The notes beneath the pieces are model-generated. The model saw nothing but the letters and a program-made list of their open reading frames with translations. It was not told the DNA's origin and did not search any database. Both the position numbers and the translations under genes were made by a program. Shown one piece after another: positions 7,578-10,012 of a stretch of 10,012 nt of DNA; position 1 is the stretch's first letter, and the number at the start of each line of letters is the position of its first letter. Origin of the DNA: Thermococci archaeon (GTDB lineage: Archaea; Methanobacteriota_B; Thermococci; Thermococcales; Thermococcaceae); the NCBI GenBank assembly GCA_003663695.1, contig QMUB01000019.1, positions 1 to 10,012 of the forward strand, in the 5' to 3' direction.

Positions 7578-7630
7578 AAGAAAGCAAAAGTATAAAGTAG
7601 AAGGATTATTCCCCTTCCGTTTTTGCTTTT
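7577..7630. terminator. Bidirectional terminator region with stem
   Basis: The 28-bp gap between converging genes carries T-tracts on both strands. On the plus strand TTTTTGCTTTTT is at 7619-7630. On the minus strand the complement of the A-rich 7577-7590 gives CTTTTGCTTTCTTTT. The segments AAAGCAAAA (7581-7589) and TTTTGCTTT (7621-7629) are perfectly complementary, and an inner GAAGG/CCTTC pair lies at 7600-7604/7613-7617. Archaeal termination depends mainly on T-tracts, so the stem may be incidental. Confidence 0.55.
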
Positions 7631-8082
7631 TCAACATCAACAATTTCTACCTCAAAAATGAGGGTTTTTCCTGCCAGAGGGTGATTAAAGTCGAGGGAAA
7701 CGCTCTCTTCTTTAACCCCGGAAATCTTGGCTATTCCGCTGTCCGTCATGACATACATCCCAACTTCGGGGGTTAAGCCCGCCTGCTCGAATTCTGCCTT
7801 GAGAACATCAATTATCAAGTCATCTCTGGGCATTCCATATCCGAGCTCAGGAGGGATGGTAACCGTCTTCTTCTCTCCAACTTCCATCCCAATCAGTGCT
7901 TCATCCAAGCCCTGAATCAGCTCCCCAACACCAACATTAACGCCAAGTGGGCCGTATTTCCTATCCTCCAGAAATATGCCCTCCTCCTTAGCAATATCCT
8001 CGTAACTCGTATCAAAGACCTCTCCATTTTCAAACTTTCCAATGTAGTTAAAAACTACAAAATCTCCTTTCTCAACTTTCAT
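7606..8082 (-). CDS. FKBP-type peptidyl-prolyl cis-trans isomerase (SlyD-like, short archaeal type)
   Basis: This 158-residue cytoplasmic prolyl isomerase with probable chaperone activity catalyses cis-trans isomerisation of peptide bonds before proline. Its size fits the short archaeal FKBPs of about 18 kDa. The FKBP core has VVFNYIGKF near residues 9-17 and VFDTS at 22-26. ELIQGLDEALIGMEVGEKK lies at 54-72 and IPPELGYG at 76-83. A flap insert (about 86-130) is followed by DFNHPLAGKTLIFEVE at 131-146, a signature of SlyD-like proteins. I chose the ATG at 8082 because GGTGA is 6 bases upstream and a TATA box at 8127-8134 predicts a transcript start well inside any longer frame. It converges on the secretion operon and diverges from the small gene at 8209, so it is probably transcribed alone. 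Confidence 0.95.
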   Translation of the reverse strand: MKVEKGDFVVFNYIGKFENGEVFDTSYEDIAKEEGIFLEDRKYGPLGVNVGVGELIQGLDEALIGMEVGEKKTVTIPPELGYGMPRDDLIIDVLKAEFEQAGLTPEVGMYVMTDSGIAKISGVKEESVSLDFNHPLAGKTLIFEVEIVDVEKAKTEGE

Positions 8083-8126
8083 ATTTTTCACCAACGTGTA
8101 GTATTCAAGTTTAGTTGGCCGGAGCA

Positions 8127-8140
8127 CTTATAACGCTTTT
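8127..8140 (-). promoter_or_regulatory. BRE/TATA promoter of the FKBP gene
   Basis: Read on the minus strand this is AAAAGC followed by GTTATAAG, a good BRE plus TATA. Transcription would start about 25 bases downstream, near 8105, giving a leader of about 20 bases that carries the GGTGA site. Confidence 0.65.
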
Positions 8141-8161
8141 GGTCAATACTACCCATTTCTG

Positions 8162-8176
8162 GGAAAAGGATATAAG
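8162..8176 (+). promoter_or_regulatory. BRE/TATA promoter of the small gene at 8209
   Basis: GGAAAAG followed by GATATAAG is a strong BRE/TATA match. It predicts a transcript start near 8197, about 10 bases before the ATG at 8209. That excludes the upstream in-frame ATG at 8179, which lies inside the promoter. Confidence 0.7.
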
Positions 8177-8208
8177 GGATGGAGGAATATACTAAAACGG
8201 TGAATAAC

Positions 8209-8502
8209 ATGGGCTATTTTTTGAACATGCTTAAAGAGGAATTTGGAAATCTTAAAGTGAATGAGATATACTCCACAAAACTCGGTGGAAGGAGTGTGGA
8301 GATCCTGGAGGTTCTGATGGACAAAGGCAGGTTTCTGGCAATGTTCCAGAGCGAGGAAAAGAAAGGAGGGGTTTATCTGTGGTCCCTGATAATCACGAGT
8401 GCAAAGAACACGAGGACAATTAGGGGAATGGACAGGATGGACAGCATGAAGATGAGGATAAAGGACAACATAAAGTCAATAATTGAAGGAATTGAAGAGT
8501 GA
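8209..8502 (+). CDS. Conserved-looking small protein, function unknown
   Basis: This 97-residue soluble protein is one I cannot assign. The N-terminus is an amphipathic helix (FLNMLKEEFGNL). A stretch likely to be a beta sheet follows (about 18-62: VNEIYSTKL, RSVEILEVLMD, FLAMFQSEE, VYLWSLIIT). The C-terminus is charged and helical with four methionines in a short span (GMDRMDSMKMRIKD, about 73-86). There is no signal peptide, membrane helix or cysteine. The start at 8209 is supported by GGTGA 5 bases upstream (8199-8203) and by the promoter position. A strong promoter, a good binding site and codon use like its neighbours argue for a real gene. It stops 5 bases before the converging DUF2118 gene. 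Confidence 0.8.
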   Translation: MGYFLNMLKEEFGNLKVNEIYSTKLGGRSVEILEVLMDKGRFLAMFQSEEKKGGVYLWSLIITSAKNTRTIRGMDRMDSMKMRIKDNIKSIIEGIEE

Positions 8503-8507
8503 TGCCC

Positions 8508-9017
8508 TTACTCCTCCGGGAGCAGGTAGTAGAGATAGTGCGGTCTGCTGCTAAATTCATCGATGTAGACAACGGTGCCATCCTTTGGTGGTTTTAAATA
8601 GTGCACTTCACCCTTTTTTGTTGTTACTGCGGCAAAGCTGTCGCTTTTTCTGACTCTATTTCCCACACCAGCTATCAAGGTCTTCACGTAGCCCTCAACG
8701 GGCAGTATAAGTAATTTATCGCCTTTATAGAGCTTAATTTGAGTTCTCCTGTCGGGTAGAATTATAATCACATCTCTCTCCATCCTCATCTCGTTCCTGT
8801 CTACATATAAGTGAAACCTGTCGTAAACCTCCTTGCCGAGAAATTTCGCCTTCCCGGGCGATATGAAGTCCGGAAGCTGCTCTCCCGCTTTAAGTTTGAC
8901 CTCTATATTTCCCTGAACAACTATACACTCCCTCTTAGCCTTTTTATCATCATCAAAACATTCTTCATAAGATATCTCAGCGAACAGCATTGGAATCTTC
9001 TCCACTTTCACCACCAT
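8508..9017 (-). CDS. DUF2118 family protein with lipoyl/biotinyl-like C-terminal fold
   Basis: This 169-residue archaeal protein of unknown function matches what I know of DUF2118. The N-terminal half (about 1-100) is beta-rich with CIVVQGNIEV and a FHLYVDR segment. The C-terminal part (about 105-155) follows the barrel-sandwich pattern of lipoyl/biotinyl domains: VEGYVKTLIAGVGNRVRKSD, then FAAVTTKKGEVHYLKPPKDG and VVYIDE. At the hairpin where such domains carry their modified lysine there is TTKKGE (K134, K135), but not the usual MKM or DKA context, so modification is uncertain. C20 and C31 are the only cysteines. The ATG at 9017 begins ATGGTGGTGAAAGTG, so nearby GTG codons and the ATG of M10 are possible alternatives. 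A weak TATA (9050-9057) and the tRNA gene lie upstream, so co-transcription with the tRNA is possible. Confidence 0.87.
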   Translation of the reverse strand: MVVKVEKIPMLFAEISYEECFDDDKKAKRECIVVQGNIEVKLKAGEQLPDFISPGKAKFLGKEVYDRFHLYVDRNEMRMERDVIIILPDRRTQIKLYKGDKLLILPVEGYVKTLIAGVGNRVRKSDSFAAVTTKKGEVHYLKPPKDGTVVYIDEFSSRPHYLYYLLPEE

Positions 9018-9049
9018 CTTAAGTTTTCCAGAGGAGTATTTAGCTTTTT

Positions 9050-9057
9050 GCTATAAG
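9050..9057 (-). promoter_or_regulatory. Weak TATA-like box before the DUF2118 gene
   Basis: On the minus strand this reads CTTATAGC. It would start transcription near 9028, giving a leader of about 11 bases. The BRE is poor and there is no clear GGTGA before 9017, so this call is weak. Confidence 0.35.
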
Positions 9058-9075
9058 TCCAGAACAGAAGATCTA

Positions 9076-9163
9076 TGGTGCGGGGGGAGGGATTTGAACC
9101 CTCGAACCCCTGCGGGAGTGGATCTTGAGTCCACCGCCTTTGACCAGGCTCGGCAACCCCCGC
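9076..9163 (-). tRNA. tRNA-Leu(CAA), class II, CCA encoded
   Basis: The acceptor strands GCGGGGG (9163-9157) and CCCCCGC (9086-9080) pair fully. The discriminator is A, followed by an encoded CCA (9078-9076). The D arm pairs GCC with GGC. The anticodon stem GTGGA/TCCAC encloses the loop CTCAAGA, so the anticodon is CAA (9127-9125) and reads UUG codons. A long variable arm with a CCC/GGG stem marks class II, and GAGGG/CCCTC with the TTCAAAT loop forms the T arm. No intron or bulge-helix-bulge motif is present. The gene is intact, with no duplicated 3' end visible elsewhere in the window. Confidence 0.97.
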
Positions 9164-9200
9164 GCAGAGCGCGGCTTTCATATGCCTATACGTCTAGCCA

Positions 9201-9216
9201 GTTTTAAAAACCTTGC
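9201..9216 (-). promoter_or_regulatory. Candidate promoter of tRNA-Leu
   Basis: On the minus strand GCAAGG followed by TTTTTAAAAC resembles BRE plus TATA and predicts a start near 9180, 17 bases before the mature tRNA. A second TATA-like site, CGTATAG (9186-9192), would place the start at the tRNA itself. The spacer 9164-9228 holds nothing else that I can identify. Confidence 0.4.
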
Positions 9217-9228
9217 GGTTGCCCATCT

Positions 9229-9243
9229 CGAAAGGATTAAATC
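9229..9243 (+). promoter_or_regulatory. BRE/TATA promoter of cas2
   Basis: CGAAAGG followed by ATTAAATC resembles a Thermococcales BRE/TATA. It predicts a transcript start at about 9262-9268, only 5-11 bases before the cas2 ATG. The message may be almost leaderless, in keeping with the weak binding site. Confidence 0.55.
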
Positions 9244-9272
9244 AAATGAGAGCCAAATAGCTCCGATGGCGT

Positions 9273-9530
9273 ATGTATGTTGTTATAGTCTATGATGTTA
9301 ATGTTTCACGGGTGAATAGAGTTAAGAAGTTCCTGAGACAGCACCTCCACTGGGTTCAGAACAGCGTTTTTGAGGGAGAAGTAACATCAGCGGAGTTTGA
9401 GCGCATAAAAGCGGGAATTTTGGATTTAATTGATGAGGATGAGGACTCCGTCGTTATTTACAAGCTCCGCTCAAAGCCAAAGAGGGAGACATTTGGGGTG
9501 GAAAAGAACCCGCTGGAGGATATTATTTAA
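9273..9530 (+). CDS. cas2: CRISPR-associated protein Cas2
   Basis: This 85-residue Cas2 is the non-catalytic adaptor of the Cas1-Cas2 integrase, which inserts new spacers into CRISPR arrays; some members also have nuclease activity. It has the ferredoxin-like fold pattern: MYVVIVYDV at 1-9 with the conserved Asp at D8, helix VNRVKKFLRQHL at 14-25, WVQNSVFEGEV at 27-37, and the last strand VVIYKL at 60-65. The FGVEKN segment near 74-79 follows. The length is normal and nothing is missing. The binding site is weak and the leader is predicted to be very short. It has its own promoter and faces cas1 tail to tail, 21 bases apart, instead of following it in the same operon. No cas4, interference gene or repeat array is in the window. 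Confidence 0.96.
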   Translation: MYVVIVYDVNVSRVNRVKKFLRQHLHWVQNSVFEGEVTSAEFERIKAGILDLIDEDEDSVVIYKLRSKPKRETFGVEKNPLEDII

Positions 9531-9551
9531 AACCATTCATTCCTGAACAAC

Positions 9552-10012
<461 letters not shown>

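Noticed and set aside
8083..8127. N-terminal extension of the FKBP by 15 residues
   Set aside because: It would begin next to the TATA box. The FKBP homology starts at MKVEKGD, and GGTGA precedes the ATG at 8082.
8179..8208. Upstream ATG giving a 107-residue version of the small gene
   Set aside because: The ATG overlaps the 3' side of a strong BRE/TATA element (8162-8176) and lies before the predicted transcript start. GGTGA precedes the ATG at 8209.
8503..8525. Short CTCC/GGAG hairpin near the convergent stops
   Set aside because: The four-base stem lies within the DUF2118 coding region and has no T-tract, so there is no support for a terminator.
9164..9272. Possible CRISPR repeat or leader next to cas2
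   Set aside because: No repeated unit is present. The region is explained by two opposing promoters, and a CRISPR array needs at least two copies of a repeat.

Overview
The window looks like chromosomal DNA of a hyperthermophilic euryarchaeon of the order Thermococcales (Thermococcus/Pyrococcus group). The evidence is heavy use of ATA, AGA and AGG codons, GGTGA-type ribosome binding sites 4-6 bases before starts, BRE/TATA promoters with very short leaders, a short archaeal FKBP, a DUF2118 protein and a Cas2 very like Pyrococcus Cas2. The species cannot be fixed from the sequence alone.

Layout. (1) Positions 1-1251, minus strand: a TIGR04076-type small cysteine protein overlaps the start of a circularly permuted YlqF/YawG-type GTPase, which runs off the left edge. 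(2) Positions 1285-1296: a perfect 12-bp A/T-rich palindrome lies between divergent genes and may act as TATA element in both directions. (3) Positions 1343-7577, plus strand: a tightly packed five-gene operon. It encodes a membrane-anchored protein with a CpaB/SAF-like segment (DUF515-like), a signal-peptide secreted protein, a GspE/TadA-type secretion ATPase with a TTG start, and two TadC/GspF-type membrane platform proteins. This is the machinery of an archaeal type IV pilus or Tad-like system, but no pilin or prepilin peptidase gene lies in the window. (4) Positions 7578-7630: a convergent junction with T-tracts on both strands. (5) Positions 7606-8502: an FKBP-type prolyl isomerase (minus) and a 97-residue unknown gene (plus), diverging from a compact double promoter. 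(6) Positions 8508-9163: a DUF2118 protein and a class II tRNA-Leu(CAA) with encoded CCA, both minus. (7) Positions 9273-10012: cas2 (plus) and the C-terminal part of cas1 (minus, running off the right edge), arranged tail to tail. No CRISPR array is visible.

Several starts were moved inward from the longest reading frame because GGTGA sites and TATA positions agree on the shorter version (1251, 1343, 2778, 6669, 8082, 8209). The most interesting parts are the secretion/pilus operon, with its CpaB-like first protein and its short repeated motifs in the ATPase N-terminus, and the convergent cas1/cas2 pair next to a tRNA gene.
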